Position numbers and translations under genes: made by a program | DNA from: Sipunculus nudus | Lineage: Eukaryota > Annelida > Sipuncula > Golfingiida > Sipunculidae | NCBI GenBank assembly: GCA_026874595.1 | Contig: CM049321.1 | Location: 48,901,297 to 48,965,296, forward strand | Direction: 5' to 3' | Length of the DNA stretch: 64,000 nucleotides | In this document: positions 28,001 through 41,069 of the stretch, piece by piece | Numbering within the stretch: the first letter of the stretch is position 1 | How the letters are laid out: every line of letters starts with the position of its first letter | Notes under the pieces: generated by a model | What the model was told of the DNA's origin: nothing | Database searches by the model: none | What the model saw: only the letters and a program-made list of their open reading frames with translations

Positions 28001-28649
28001 TAAAGAACTAAATATAACACATGTACAATGAATATTAAATGCAATGTCGTCTTTGCCTTGATTCCTAGCTACGGTCTTCTATCAATCATGTGAACCTTTA
28101 GTCTTCCCCGTATCACACACACAGATGATAAAGTGCGGTATGAAAACCGAAATCATGATATCATTAATTTCAGCTGGCTGTCAAACTAAACCTTAAAAGG
28201 CCTACATTGAAGTTATTATACATCTGTCAGTGGCCATTTATACATGAAGCCTGGTGTGATGCGTAGTGGTGGTAGTGGTTGTGCTTGTTACATCTGCTTT
28301 TAGCTATCACCTCAAGGTACCGAAAAGGACTACCGAATGCATACGTCTCCCCCAGTTTGTACAAAGCCTTTTTAATTAGCAAGCCCCATGAGATGCCTTC
28401 TGCTAGTGACACACGTCAATGTGCACTTTTTTACTTTCCTTAGTGTTCCTGACCAGGACCCCCCAGTCATGAAGTAGAAAGCACCTGTGCCCTGAGGACA
28501 TCTCAGGAGAGCAGGAGGTTTTGGAGCAAAAACCGACGGAAACTTCAGAGATTCCTCATGATTTCGGACGACTGACAAATCCATCACCTCCGGTCGAGTA
28601 GCTCCCCTAGTGCTCTGATTCTGCCTTCTCTGGACGAGAAAGTGAGGCA

Positions 28650-29942
28650 GAATCCGCATGATACTCCCTGGCATTAACCCTCGCCGCTCGCAAGTCATTA
28701 TCACCCCTCATCAACCCCAACGAGAAATGTGGTGCTGGGAGAGCGACGAAGCAGTAGCAGTGGAATCACTGAAAACAGTGGCTTTCAACCTGTACAAAGC
28801 GGGTCAGGACATTTGGTCGTCCCAGACTGGATCAAGGCAGCAGTGGAGTTCGCTAGCCCCGTGAGTGACCGTGCAGGCTTTTTCAGCCTCCATAACCTGA
28901 GGACATGGCTACCACGAACATGAGTTTTGCTATCCGTCTACTTCAAGGAAAATGCATGAGTAGCGTCAAAACCTGTGTTGACCTGACCAAGGCGATTGAC
29001 CGGGTCAGCACTGAATTACTGAAAACAAGTTTATTACGACTGTCCGCCAATTGAACGACGGTATAATGACCGGTCTTCTGAATGATGAGGAACCATCATA
29101 CGCTTCTCATGTGACTGCCAGAGTCAACCCAGAATATTTTCAGTATGACACATGTATCGAGAAATGTTACGCGAAGATTCATATGAGACACAGGTTTGAT
29201 GGTTCGCAAGTCAGCCCCAGGCGTCGTCTGGCCGTCATTAAAGTAAATGTAACTGTTTTCAGGTAACCTTTAGCAGACGATTGTTTCCCTAGTGCCAAAG
29301 GTAATAAAGAGATGAAGCGATCGTGACTAATCGTTCCCCGGCTCCTATGCCCTCCCAATCAATAAAAAAAGAGACAAATCATATATCAACACGCTGAAGG
29401 AAATAAATCCCTACCAAAAAACATACATTTCTGTCAAAGGGCAAAACGTCGAAGCGGCATCACTTATCCGGGTAGCACTATCACTTGCTGTATTTTGTCA
29501 GCCTTAAAGTCGGTGTCAACAAAGGGAAAATCAAAAGCATAAAGTGCGTTTGATAGGTCAGGAAAACGTCCGAGACCTTAATCCCCCAACAAAAATTAAG
29601 GTTTTCCGAGCAGTCGCTCTAACCACATTCTCACATGATGGCCGGAAACCATGGACGTTCTACATGTTGCACAAAGAAAAGATAAGCCCCTTCCACCTCA
29701 AATGCTTCCGAATTCCTCTTCACGTTAAATGGCATTTGGCAAAATCCCAGACACAGGAGTCCGAAAGCGGGCAGAAATCCCCCTGCAATCATCAACATTT
29801 GCAAGACCTCTACAAGAGGGGATATAACATTAGCCATTTGCCGACGCCAGCATGCAAACAAAGTCTCATCTATGGGCAGCGGGGTCAAGGGAAGCGTTCA
29901 TTTGGAGAGAGAAAGGAACGCTTCAAAGTTGCAGATCGCCTC
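28650..29942 (+). pseudogene. Old decayed LINE, RT region (5' part)
   Basis: Fragments typical of a LINE reverse transcriptase occur in order in shifting frames: SFAIRLLQGKC and VDLTKAIDRVSTELL (28925-29030), VRQLNDGIMTGLLNDEE (29040-29090), RHRFDGSQVSPRRRLA (29185-29235), LADDC (29272), TKIKVFRAVALTT (29596-29635), SPFHLKCFRIPLHVKWH (29690-29735) and GQGKRSFGERKERFK (29885-29930). This is a different family from the inserted LINE: the 'VRQLhDGMma' and 'RCLR.IL.I.W' signatures differ. The element extends upstream with little recognisable coding signal. Confidence 0.85.
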
Positions 29943-29955
29943 AATCCCCCTTATG
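29943..29955. repeat. Target-site duplication, left copy
   Basis: AATCCCCCTTATG, identical to 34718-34730; left flank of the young LINE. Confidence 0.9.
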
Positions 29956-29988
29956 AACAGATGGGAAGGGCAGCAGGGTGCGACAGCC

Positions 29989-30701
29989 ATGCCGGCTCAG
30001 GATATGACAGGCCGTCCCATTAACGTAAACAGAAGTGTCACTGATCAGCAGCCCCAACACATAGAGCAGCATGATGTAGACACACCAGAGGGTCTAAAAC
30101 GGCAGGTCCTGTACCTAACAAACCGCCTTGTGTCAATAGAACAGGAATTAAGAGATGTTAACGATAGGCTGTCCAAAACAGAGGTAGAAAATACTGAACT
30201 CAAATCTAAATGTGACAAGTTAGAAAACCAATCCAGGCGAAACAATCTGATATTCCATGGTGTATCGAAGAGCAATGGACGAGAAAGCTGGGAGGAGTGT
30301 GAGAATAAAGTAAAATCAGTGATGAAAGAGAAAATGGGACTTGATTCAGAGACTGTGGATAATGAAATTAGTATTGATAGGGCACACCGGCTACCAGTAA
30401 AATCTAGGGATGGTTACCAAGACCTGTCATTGTAAAGTTTACAAATTATAAACAGAAAGAGAGCGTTATGAAACAAGCTAGACAAACATTGAAAGATTCA
30501 GATGTTCGGGTATCACATGATTATAGTGAACAGGTCAGATCGGCAAGGCGTAACCTTATCCCCTTTATGGTAAAGGCTAGGCAGGATGAAAAAGAGGCTT
30601 ATCTTTCCTTTGATAAACTTTGTATTGAGGGACAACTGTTTAAATGGGATTTCGAATCAAACTCAAAAGTGATGGTAGGGAAAACTAGAAATGATAAATG
30701 A
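29989..30701 (+). pseudogene. LINE ORF1, frameshifted
   Basis: Starts MPAQDMTGRPINVNR. Residues about 40-85 form a coiled coil. Then NNLIFHGVSKSNGRESWEEC and IDRAHRLPVKSRDG are typical of the RNA-recognition domain of L1-type ORF1 proteins. The frame stops near 30433, and the expected continuation PVIVKFTNYKQKE lies in another frame, so one frameshift has occurred. ORF1 proteins bind element RNA as trimers. It ends 33 bases before the ORF2 reading frame opens. Confidence 0.85.
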
Positions 30702-30734
30702 GGGTCAGGCCAGGGTCCATGTTCATATGATTAT

Positions 30735-33700
30735 TTGAAAGATTCAAAAATACTTGTGAATTCAACATTGTCACTAATTTCAGATGGGGATCAACCTGAT
30801 GACAAACAAGATCAACTAACATCTCCGAACCAGCACTTTACGAACATTGAGGCGGCACTTGCATCATATAAACAGGTAAGCACTTGTTCACTTACTAATT
30901 CAAGCACACTTACTAAAACTCATAGTTCATATAATGCTGAATATAATACTGTAAACATTGTCTCATGGAATGCTGGGGGTCTGAAAAACAAGATTTACTC
31001 ACCAGAATTTTTAGATTTAATGAATGATTCTGATATACTGTGTATTGGGGAAACCTGGGCATCTTATGAAGAAGAGTTTGACAACTGCTTTGACAAATTT
31101 ATATATTTTGCAAGTGTTAGAGAAAATTTTGGTAGAGGAGGAATCATTGTCTGTATAAGAAAGAATTGCAATTTCAACATAATTAATGTTCACAAATATA
31201 TAGATATAATTGCTTTAATATTGGACGGTACAGCTTTTAATTCAGAGAAACCTGTTCTGTTAATATGTGCATATATTGCTCCAGAGGGTTCGGTACTATA
31301 TGAATCTTTAGATGAAAATGATGGAATAGTAAGACTTGAAAATATTATGGTAGATATGATGTCAAAATATGGAGATTTATATGTAATTTTAATGGGTGAT
31401 CTGAATGCAAGGATTGGTAAAATGTATGATTACATAGAAAATGATCATTTAGGATTTATTGGTTTGAATGAAGTGTACCCTTCAGATGAATTTAAAGTGT
31501 GTAGAAATTCAAAGGATGGTAAAACTAACAAATTTGGATTTTCATTACAACAGTTGTGTTGTCCTTTAATATTCATGTTTTGAATGGTAGAATTCCTCCA
31601 GATATTGTAGGTGAATACACATGTGTAACACATGCTAGACAGAATGTTATTGACTACATTTTTGTTAGTGCTGATTTTTTTTATTAAAATGGAATCGTTT
31701 ACAGTATTAAGGTTAGATTTGTCAGATCACTTTCCAGTGAAATGTACTTTAAAAGTTGAATCTGTGCAAACAGTTCCAGAAAATATTGAGCACACAACTG
31801 CATGGACAAGGTACAAACTTAAGTCACAGGCTGTATTTGAACTTTTAAATGATAATGAAAATTTTTATAATGATCACATATGTAATTTTAATTATTATGT
31901 TCAGCAGGATGTTGAAAAGGCTATTGAATATTTGAATAAAGTGTTACATATTTTTACTGAACCTAAACATTACCAAAGTAAAAAGAGTTGGTCTCAACCA
32001 AACTGGTGGGATGACGAATGTGCTAAAGCATAATTGATTAAATATACAGCACTTGATAGATATAGGATATCTGGAAATATTTATGATTTGAATAAATACA
32101 AAGAGAAGAGACAACAATTTAAAAACCTTTGTGATAATAAAAAGAAATCTAAACAAGAGTGCACTGTGAAATACTTAACAAACACTAAAAATATAAATGA
32201 TTTATGGGCCTGTATTAAAAAGTGTCTCAAGAAAGAGAAGAGTGTTAGTCACATTCCAGCAGACGATTGGTTAAATTACTTCAGAGATTTACTTAATGAA
32301 AATAAAAATGAAGTTAAAGAAGATTTTCACATTTTAGCTGACACATACTTCAAAAATAATTTTAATAGTAATTGTGAGTGTGGATCACTCAACAATGTGA
32401 TAACAGTATTTGAAATAAGACAGGCAATAAATCAAATGCACAGTGGTAAATCCCCTGGACCAGATGGACTCAAGGTGGATATTATTAAATCACTTTTAGA
32501 AATTATTTTGCCCTTATTACATACTTTATTTAATAAGATTTTCAATAAGGGATCATTTCCTGAAGAATGGAGTAAAGCAATAATATTTCCATTACACAAG
32601 AAGGGTTCTCAGAATGAACCTGGTAATTATAGAGGGATATCCTTACTAAATGTTACTGGTAAAATATTTACTAAAGTTTTGAACAATAGACTTTCGCAGT
32701 TTGTTGAGGAAATGAATATTTTATCTGAATCACAAGCTGGTTACAGGAAAGGATATTCTACAATTGAACAGGCTTTATTTTGTATGCTTTAGTTAAAAAA
32801 TACTTGGTTAAAAGAAAAGGTAGATTTTACTGTTTATAATTGACTTTGCAAAAGCATTTGATTGTGTACAACATAATCTATTGTGGCATGTTTTATTAAA
32901 ACAAGGCATAAATGGTAAAATATTAGGTGTTATAAAATCAATGTATTCAAAAATGCAGTCTTGTATATTAACTGAGAATGGACAGATTATTTTGCATGTT
33001 CGGTAGGTACCCGGCAAAGTTGTATGATAAGTCCTTTATTATTTTCTTTATTTATTAATGAGTATTGTAACATGTTAGATGGAAGTGATTGTCAAGGGAT
33101 ATATGTAAATGGTATTCTCTCAAATTTAATGACATTGTTATTTGCAGATGATATGGTTAATTGTGGAGATACTGTAGGTAGACTTCAGCAACAGATTGAT
33201 CTCTTACAAAAGTTTTGTGAAAATTATGGTTTCAAAATTAATACAGATAAAACTAAGATAATGGTTTTTAGGAAAGGTGGTCCCTTACGAAAAGTAGAAA
33301 AATGGTATTTAAAAGGTAAACAGTTAGAAGTGGTTCCATACTACAAATATCTTGGATTATTTTCTCCACAAAATTGTCTTGGTCAAAAACACAACAACAG
33401 CAGGTTTTACAAGCAAACAAAGCTGTATGCATGATTAAAACACTCAGCAAAAAAGTGTAAATATTTAAGTACAAAACATCTCTTTTATTTGTTTGATCAA
33501 ATGGAAGTGCCAATACTGACATATGGATGCGAGTTGTGGGGTTTTAAAAAATCAGAAACTATAGAGAGAGTACAGTACAAATTCTGCAAACACATTTTAA
33601 ATGTAGGCCAGAATACTCCAAATGCAGCAGCACTAGGAGAATGTGGCAGATTTCCTTTGTTTGTAACTTGCTTATTGCGTTGTATTAAGTATTGGATTAA

Positions 33701-34342
33701 ACTTTTGCATATGCCAGAACATAGATATCAGAAACAGGTGTACAACATGTTGATGAATTTAGACAACAGTGGTAAATCAAATTGGGCATCTCAAGTGAGA
33801 ACATTGTTGTTCCAGTCTGGTTTTGGATATGTTTGGATGGCACAGTACATTGGAGATGTGAATTATTTTATGAAAGAAGTTGAAATGAGAATAAAAGATA
33901 TGGCCATTCAAAATTGGCATGGTGATATTACATTGTGCAGTAAACTCTACTATTATGGTACTTTTAAATCTATGCTTACTCTAGAAAAATATGTTGATTG
34001 TATCCCAAATAAACAACACCGTACAGCACTGCTAAACCTCGATGTTCAAATCATGAATTAGCTATAGAAATGGGCCGCCATAAAAACATTTCTCGTGAAG
34101 AGAGGATCTGTAAATATTGTTTATGCTATGGATTCAATATTGTTGAGGATGAAGCTCACTTTATGCAAGAGTGTAAATTATATCATGATTTGAGGTTAAA
34201 ATATATAAGACAAGACTTGCATTATCCAAGTAAACAAAATTTTATAAAGTTATTTAATTTAGATAATCCATTTGAAATATCAAAAGTTGCTGCATATGTG
34301 TTTAATTCGTTTTTGAGGAGACGGAAAATGATAGATGGTTGA
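30735..34342 (+). pseudogene. LINE ORF2 (endonuclease and reverse transcriptase), several breaks
   Basis: The APE endonuclease is seen at 30950-31700 (VNIVSWNAGGLKN; LMGDLNARIG; later NVIDYIFVSADFF). The RT spans about 32440-33420: SGKSPGPDGLK, NYRGISLLNVTGKIF, SQAGYRKGYST, DFAKAFDCVQHNLL and the catalytic FADDM at about 33145. The C-terminal part has YGCELWGF and a Cys-x2-Cys ... His-x4-Cys motif (34105-34175). Breaks: frameshift near 31555, a TAA in frame at 32031, a stop near 32790 followed by a disrupted 230-base stretch, a stop near 33003 and a frameshift near 33360-33430. Sense and family are clear; function is lost. Confidence 0.9.
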
Positions 34343-34717
34343 ATTATGTATTTTAAACAGTACTCACTGTTGACAGCAAAATAGATTCATTGTGTACTTA
34401 GATGTGCAATAATGTTACATGTGTTTATGGCACGAATGATTAGTCATTTTAAGACTGTTACTTAACATTATATTGTTGTAATTTCTGAACTGACTGTTTA
34501 TTGAAGTGTAATTATGTTTATACTCACAGATGATGGCAAAACAGATTTATATTTATGTAGGTATGCAGTTCTGTTACTTGTGTTAATGGCAGGAAATATA
34601 AGACTGCTACCTTCCATTGGATTGATGTACTTGTTTAAATTGAATATTTATTGAAATGTTTGGAACTTTGGGCCTGAGGCCTTTTTCCTGAATAAAGTTC
34701 TGTTCTGTTCTGTTCAA

Positions 34718-34730
34718 AATCCCCCTTATG
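34718..34730. repeat. Target-site duplication, right copy
   Basis: AATCCCCCTTATG, identical to 29943-29955; follows the TGTTC tail of the young LINE. Confidence 0.9.
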
Positions 34731-34890
34731 TGCGAACCTGTGGGAAAGGTTTCCTGGCCTCGTTCGGTCAAACCATCCGTTCATCTCACACCCAGTCGAC
34801 CACCAACTGGGAAAATGTAAAAGTCATCTTCGAACATGAAGAGGAACAACACATTAAGGCTGCAGAGCCTATATGGACTTAACAACACAA
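34731..34890 (+). pseudogene. Old decayed LINE, 3' end after the insertion
   Basis: Continues the element broken at 29942: CEPVGKGFLASFGQTIRSSH resembles the 'C..CGr.frarIGL.SH.rtH' finger found at the end of many LINE ORF2 proteins. The join is across the target-site duplication. Confidence 0.75.
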
Positions 34891-35382
34891 TTCTCAGATA
34901 GCGATAATATTAGGTATGACAGAGTCTATACGGATGAGATATAACGAATCTCCATAGGCATTAAGATGCGGTCTGACAGAACGCACCTGGGCGTGATGTT
35001 AAGAAAATTAATAGTTATTGACATGAATTAACTTCATAAAGCTACCTTTACGAAATTTTAATGAATCTCTAATTTCGTTTGTATTAGACCTGATCGCGAC
35101 AGAGCATATATGGACCTGAAATCACAAAACTTAGTTGCATTAAGCCTACATGGAGGAGATATCTCGCCTCTCAGTTGGCATTTATATTATGATTCCGGAT
35201 TCACATATTTTAGTTCTTACAAAGAATACAGAGAGTGGCGTGGCACACCGATAATGAAACCTTATCTATTTGTATGACTGCATATAGCATTAGACCATAT
35301 GCAAACTTAATGATTATGACAATTTAAATATGTATCCTTATCATGTCTGTTATCAACTGTTTTGCGCACAGTGTGATTCTCA

Positions 35383-35432
<50 letters not shown>

Positions 35433-36829
35433 CCAGGTTTATCAGCAGATTTGTGCATTTATCAGTCCTGTTCTCGATACATCTGCCATTGCATATTTTT
35501 TGTCGTTGAGTATTTATACAATGTCTTTTCATACAGTCTCCTTATACATGTAGTACTTGTATCCCTAGTTGGTAGAATGGAAGCAACTGTCATATTGGTT
35601 TGTTTTCAAAGCTACATTCTCTATGGTAGCGGGTCCATACCTCGGTTTTCCCAAACTTAATTTTTACAAACCTCTCATATATATATATATATATTCTGGA
35701 TAAATCTACAGTCTTTATACAGCTCATAGAAGATTGCTTTCACATCTACATTGTCAATAATCTTTCATATCAACATTCTTTTGTACCTCGCCCGAAAGCG
35801 AGTCACCCAAGTTATTTTGTCGAGTACATTGTTCTGTTATATATCGTTTATATTTCACAGGTTCATATTAGCGAATCCCCTGTCAATATAACATAAGTGA
35901 AACTTAAGTATTGACACTCAGGAGTGGGGATTTAGGCTGGTCATTTGTGTAATGTTTCAAACTTACATTGCAGGTTACAATACATTCTAAAATTCGTTGT
36001 TGTGTCTCTATGTAGGATCCAAGCCAAGAGTGTCAACCACATGGAGGAAGACGGCGCATATTTCCTTATCGCTGACATAACCCCGGTGTCGTCTTGGGGA
36101 TCACGCATTTGGATTCATACTAGGATATATTGAATAACTTTGTATTACTATTCTTGTCCATATTTATAAATATGTAGTGTACCATTCATGATAATCATTC
36201 CCTCCTTAAGTTCACATTTAATCTGTGGTCGTTCTCTTACCCTATGTTAACACTAACGCCGTCTCTGGTCACATGGGACCCACACACGAGGCACAACAAA
36301 AACGTAAGGTTCAATTCACCTGGTGCATTATTGGTATTCCCAAAACGGTATCATTCCAGAACAAGTGACAAAGCATAGAGTTGTGAGGTAACCGGGACAG
36401 ACATTACAGGCCCCGGGCAGGACTGCAGCAAAGGGACACACCACCAGCCGGGAACTGTTTACAACAATCAGGTTCTCTTTCCTTCTTCTTACCCTGGCAC
36501 GGTTTATTCAGCTCTGTTGTGCCCTCTGTCGAATACTTCTAAAATGAATATCACTGCCACGTAGTCTCTCCATCAGATGCTAGGTGTCGCAAACAATCAC
36601 CACACGGAAGATCTGTTTAAGAAGGTCAAGTTGTGATGCCTCCGTACCGGGTCAAGGTCCTTTGGGCCAATGATATGACCCTGCCAGTAGGTACGGACTA
36701 TAGCATGCTTTACCTGACATTTGACCCAGTCAACGCCTGACTTCGGGTTATCAGTAAATGTGAACAACATGTGACTTTCGATCCCTTTGGACTCATGTCT
36801 TATTTCAGCATGCAATTAAAGTGAATCCC
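34891..36829. other. No gene seen
   Basis: Contains a TA tract; no convincing exons. Confidence 0.45.
35384..35431. repeat. (TA)n microsatellite
   Basis: Pure TA tract. Confidence 0.95.
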
Positions 36830-37311
36830 TTAATGTGTGCAGGAATCATTAATTTGTACCTCACGCGTTTGCGCCTTTGATTTATAAATTGCAATAATTA
36901 AGTCAATGGGGTAATTATAGAGCATCCATTGACAACATTTATTCGAAGTGTAACTGTTTCTTAGAATATTATTGTCTTTTTTTGTTAGAAACATCGCAAA
37001 ACGCGGGAAATACATTGCGGCGTGATATCGGTGAAGTGTAAAGAAACAATTCCATCTGCCATCCGGTGAAGGAACGTGTTTGGTAAATGGACGTGATTCG
37101 AGGGTAACGTACTGGCCCATGTGGTCCGCAACGTTTGTATACAGTGCTTGCTCAAGCAATCTAGGTCATTGTCAGTCAAAGCTGCTGAAATAAATGGGTG
37201 AATAACCAATTGCAGGGGCCTACCATTTTCCTCAATAGATCTGGAACCTGTGCGGAGGTTGCAATATAACGTCACGTTATCCTGTGGAAGAGGCTCACAG
37301 AAACGCCCCAT
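36830..37311 (-). other. Overlapping minus-strand ORFs, unassigned
   Basis: Two overlapping frames of about 108 codons each (36985-37311 and 36830-37159), with an acceptor-like ATTTATTTCAG|CAGC inside. The composition is protein-like, but no family is recognised and no exon chain is found. Possibly a decayed transposon. Confidence 0.2.
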
Positions 37312-37875
37312 TCAAAGGAGAATCATTCCTCATGTCCGACAACGACTCCTTAAACTGTACACATATAGGAGATCACAACAGATTCTCATTTACCTGTTAT
37401 TTAACAGGTAGGAGAGAGATCGATCAGGCAGCAGAACATCAGATGGCGACGAGTAACGGCCGTATGCATTGTTTAACGGAGAGACGTCCATGATTGTATA
37501 TTCCTCCCTGGAAGAAAAATTTATATTATCAAAATATTGTGTAACCTTTCATGTGGACTCATTATACAAAATAAAACACTATATACTAGATTTTGCTGTA
37601 TTTCATTATATTTCACATGCAGTTAAAATATGCCACAATTAAACTAAATAAAGTGTGATTTATCTATTATACGGAAATAAAGAGAGGGAGAAGAATGCAA
37701 AGAGAGAATGAGAGACAGGCAAAATAAGCATTGAGAAAAAAGTAGGCAAAGTATGCACGGTGCTAAATATATGTAAATATATATACATTTATGTATACAT
37801 TAATATGGGTTAAAAGTTACATTTTAAGGAATAAAAATAAATCTGCAAATATATTTGTACCTATCACACACGAAT

Positions 37876-37877
<2 letters not shown>

Positions 37878-37910
<33 letters not shown>
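37878..37910. repeat. (TA)n microsatellite
   Basis: Pure TA, about 200 bases past the stop codon of the CARD/S8-like gene. Confidence 0.9.
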
Positions 37911-37911
<1 letters not shown>

Positions 37912-38115
37912 CTTAGATAGGGATATAGGAAAAAGAGACTGAGAGGATTTAGTGACACATATAGACTTAGAAAAAAGACAGGCGGGCACACTCAGTATAG
38001 GAAAGTTATGGGCAGAAACTTTTGACTAAGAGACTTTTTCATTTTATGTACGTGAGAGAGACAGACGGACATTGATTGAGTAACAGTCTCTTACTGAAAA
38101 CAAGATGTTCCATTA

Positions 38116-38336
38116 TTATATGTCTTTTCCGGCCCAGAGCGTTTGTTCAGCGTCAGGATCCGTGTATTTCATGACGATGGGACCCAGCTTCGTCCAGTCG
38201 TTGAGGAAAGGCCAAGAGTCAAGGACGCCGTATCCCATGCTTGCCGTTCTTCTCTCCGGATGAGAGCACATCTCTATCAAGATGGCCCTCATCACACTTG
38301 TTGTTGACAAACGGCGGATACGGGACTCGTCCACAC
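38116..38336 (-). CDS. Exon 7: C-terminal segment of S8-like domain B and stop (650-722)
   Basis: Acceptor TTTCTTTTACAG|GTGTGG, phase 1. Contains SVMRAILIEMCSHPERRT and MGYGVLDSWPFL, parallel to exon 4, then an acidic tail ending WAGKDI and TAA. It lies after an intron that carries a truncated LINE. Confidence 0.75.
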
Positions 38337-41007
38337 CTGTAAAAGAAATCTCATATCCAATCAACAATCAACAAACTGATAATCAAGTAAATATGTAATC
38401 TTTCTGGATGTTATTCATTGGATTTCATTTTACCATAGGATGCGTAAGAAGTATATTACAATTTTGAAGTACCTTTTATCAAATTGATTTAATGTAACAT
38501 GAATTTAATGGATTTTATAGAATTTCTCCTGAGAATACATTTAGATAAATTACATACGTTCAATATAGTGAGACAATTATATACAAAAACGAAAATTAAT
38601 CTATAGTACGGATTTGTGTGTCCCCGCCTGTTTTTGAAGCAGCCGTTCATGAGGTGTATCAATAATGCAAGTTTGGTGACTGTGCGTAATTTTTGTCACG
38701 TTACTGCGCAAACATAATTATAATTTATGCCTGATCGCTTCTGTGACCTTGAAAAATGCATCAACCACATTCAAACTTGACCCATCATTTCATGAGTTGC
38801 ATCAATGGTGTAAGTATGGTGACTTAATGTTAAATTGTTTCACGTTATTGTGTAAACATATATGTGACGGACGGACGGAAAAACGGACGGACGCTCACGA
38901 TTTCTATGTCCCCATCGACGGCGCCTTGGGCGACGGTGGAGGACAAAAAAAAATACAACACAGATAGTCCGTGTTGAAGGGAACGTGAGGGGGTCTTAGT
39001 GCTGCCATCTGCTAGTCAGTAAGGAAACTATTTCCAAAGCTTCAACTGGAAAACAAACAGGGATACATGGATGGAGTGTAGATGGTCATGAATGATTTTA
39101 AAGATTAGATGAGTGGAACCCGATACCGTTGGCCTGTTTGTATTTACAATGTTATCTCAGTAATGACAGCAAGCACATATACCCTTATACACGTGTATGT
39201 AAATGCACCTATATGTGTTTATTCATGAATACATGAATACAACAATCTTATCAAAATAAATATTATTATTATTTTATCTTAGTCATTTTTTTCCACACAA
39301 ATTAATAATATATAAGAATACCTATTAACTATTAATCTGTAAAAATTAAAATCCAGATATCCATTGTGCCATTGAGTAAGTTAGAGTCACATCAGATCTA
39401 CCAGGTATTAGGAGATCGGATATGTACTGTACAACTGACTAATCCGAAGGCCTATGACATGGAAAATTCAAGATTTTGATTATTATACGTTTTGTGAAGG
39501 AGAAGTGGATCAATTAACCATTTGTTTTGGGATTATAAGATAACTAGGAAATTTTGGATGGAGTTGAAGACTTGGTGTACTGATCAGTTAATAGAATTTA
39601 GACTTGATAAGGAAATGTCTTTTATGATTCTGCTGAGGATAGTGATATATATATAATGTAATTGTGATAGAAGTTTAAAGGTACATTGACCAGTGCAGAA
39701 GCAATAAACAGAAGCCGAATGTCGATGGATTTCGAAACTTTTTATGGGAATATGTCAGAATTGAATATAAAATAGCAGAAAAGAATAAGAAATTAGAATA
39801 CTTTAAAAAACGATGGTCATTGTATTTAATTAATCATGAAATGAAAAGTTAGAAACAAAGGCTATTTATTTTATTTTCTTATTGTTTTGGTATCTAGACA
39901 GTTTGGTGAATATATAATTTTTCATATATTATGAATTTTGCCTTAAACTGTTTTATTTTAATAATTGTATCACATTTGATGTTTCTTTTGATGTATAATT
40001 TTGTGTAGGGAAAAATAAAAACAACCATTAACTATTAACTTGATTTATTCTCAAAGCAGGTACATAACACTAGGTAAGAAAGGTATATTAACTTGGTGAC
40101 AAATGATAAAAAGTTAATATCTTACCGTGTTTCCTGGCCAGTATCAGTATATCAACCGTCACGGCGCCCGTGAAGCTTGTGGCATTAAATGTGAAGCTGT
40201 CCGGGAGGGAGCGCCCGTGACCGGTGGTTTGGTGTACGACGGGCGCCACGAAATCTACATGAGGCCCCGCGGCGGCACCAGGTGCCAGGCGGCCGTCTGA
40301 CGTCACACCGATCACCGCCAGTACCTCTGTCTCGGGGAAGGTGTGATGTGGTAGAGTCTCCTTAAACATGGCGGGCGTTATAAATACAGCCGTGTCTCTC
40401 AGGCGCTGGATCAGCTTCACACCGCTCCATGTGGCGACCGGGTGTAGTCTAACGTTATATTGTAAAACCACGTGAACACCCTGGTGAAGAAACTGCTCCA
40501 GGGCTTTACTGTAGTCACCATCAGTGTATTCACCATTAGACTTGGTGTCCTTGACATGGACGAGCCGTACACGGTTCAGCAGGGAGTCACCGCCAGCTGT
40601 GCACAGCAAGTTGACCAGACAGGCGGTTAAGGACGTGGTGCGGTCCTCCAAGTCTTTTGTCTGGTCCTTTTCGTCTTCACACACACTGACACTGGACAGG
40701 TCCAGCTGACGTCCGGCCAGTAGCGGGTGATTGGGGTTTAACCCGCTCCCCAGGATCCCGACCACCACCTTGTGGGCGGGGTCAACCTGGTGTAACGTCA
40801 GCTGTCTGACCAGCGTGGTCTTGTTGGTCTCTGTGTATACATGTAGTCGTGTAGTCTACCTGTAAAGAAAGAGCAGGTAAGATTAGGGTAAATAAATATA
40901 ATATGTTTAATTTTTTAAATTTAAAACATGGATTTATTAAGAAATGTAAGAAAAAAATTAAAACTCCTTAATTACTACTTTGAAAATAATATTCGTTAGC
41001 ATTATTA

Positions 41008-41069
<62 letters not shown>

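Larger units (their letters stand above)
29956..34717 (+). mobile_element. Nearly full-length non-LTR retrotransposon (LINE), inactive
   Basis: Flanked by AATCCCCCTTATG at 29943-29955 and 34718-34730, a 13-bp target-site duplication, so the insertion is defined to the base. It carries ORF1 (coiled coil and L1-ORF1p-type RNA-binding domain) and ORF2 (APE endonuclease, reverse transcriptase, C-terminal Cys/His motif), and ends with AATAAA (34691) and a short TGTTC repeat tail. Several frameshifts and nonsense codons make it non-autonomous now. It inserted into an older LINE. The clade is not certain. Confidence 0.9.

Noticed and set aside
37284-37493. Plus-strand ORF near 37.3 kb
   Set aside because: Short, no family signature, opposite a longer unassigned minus-strand ORF.
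38743-38967. Plus-strand ORF in the last intron
   Set aside because: Overlaps a GGACGGACGG-bearing interspersed repeat; no coding pattern.
40524-40709. Plus-strand ORF
   Set aside because: Shadow of exon 6 of the minus-strand gene.
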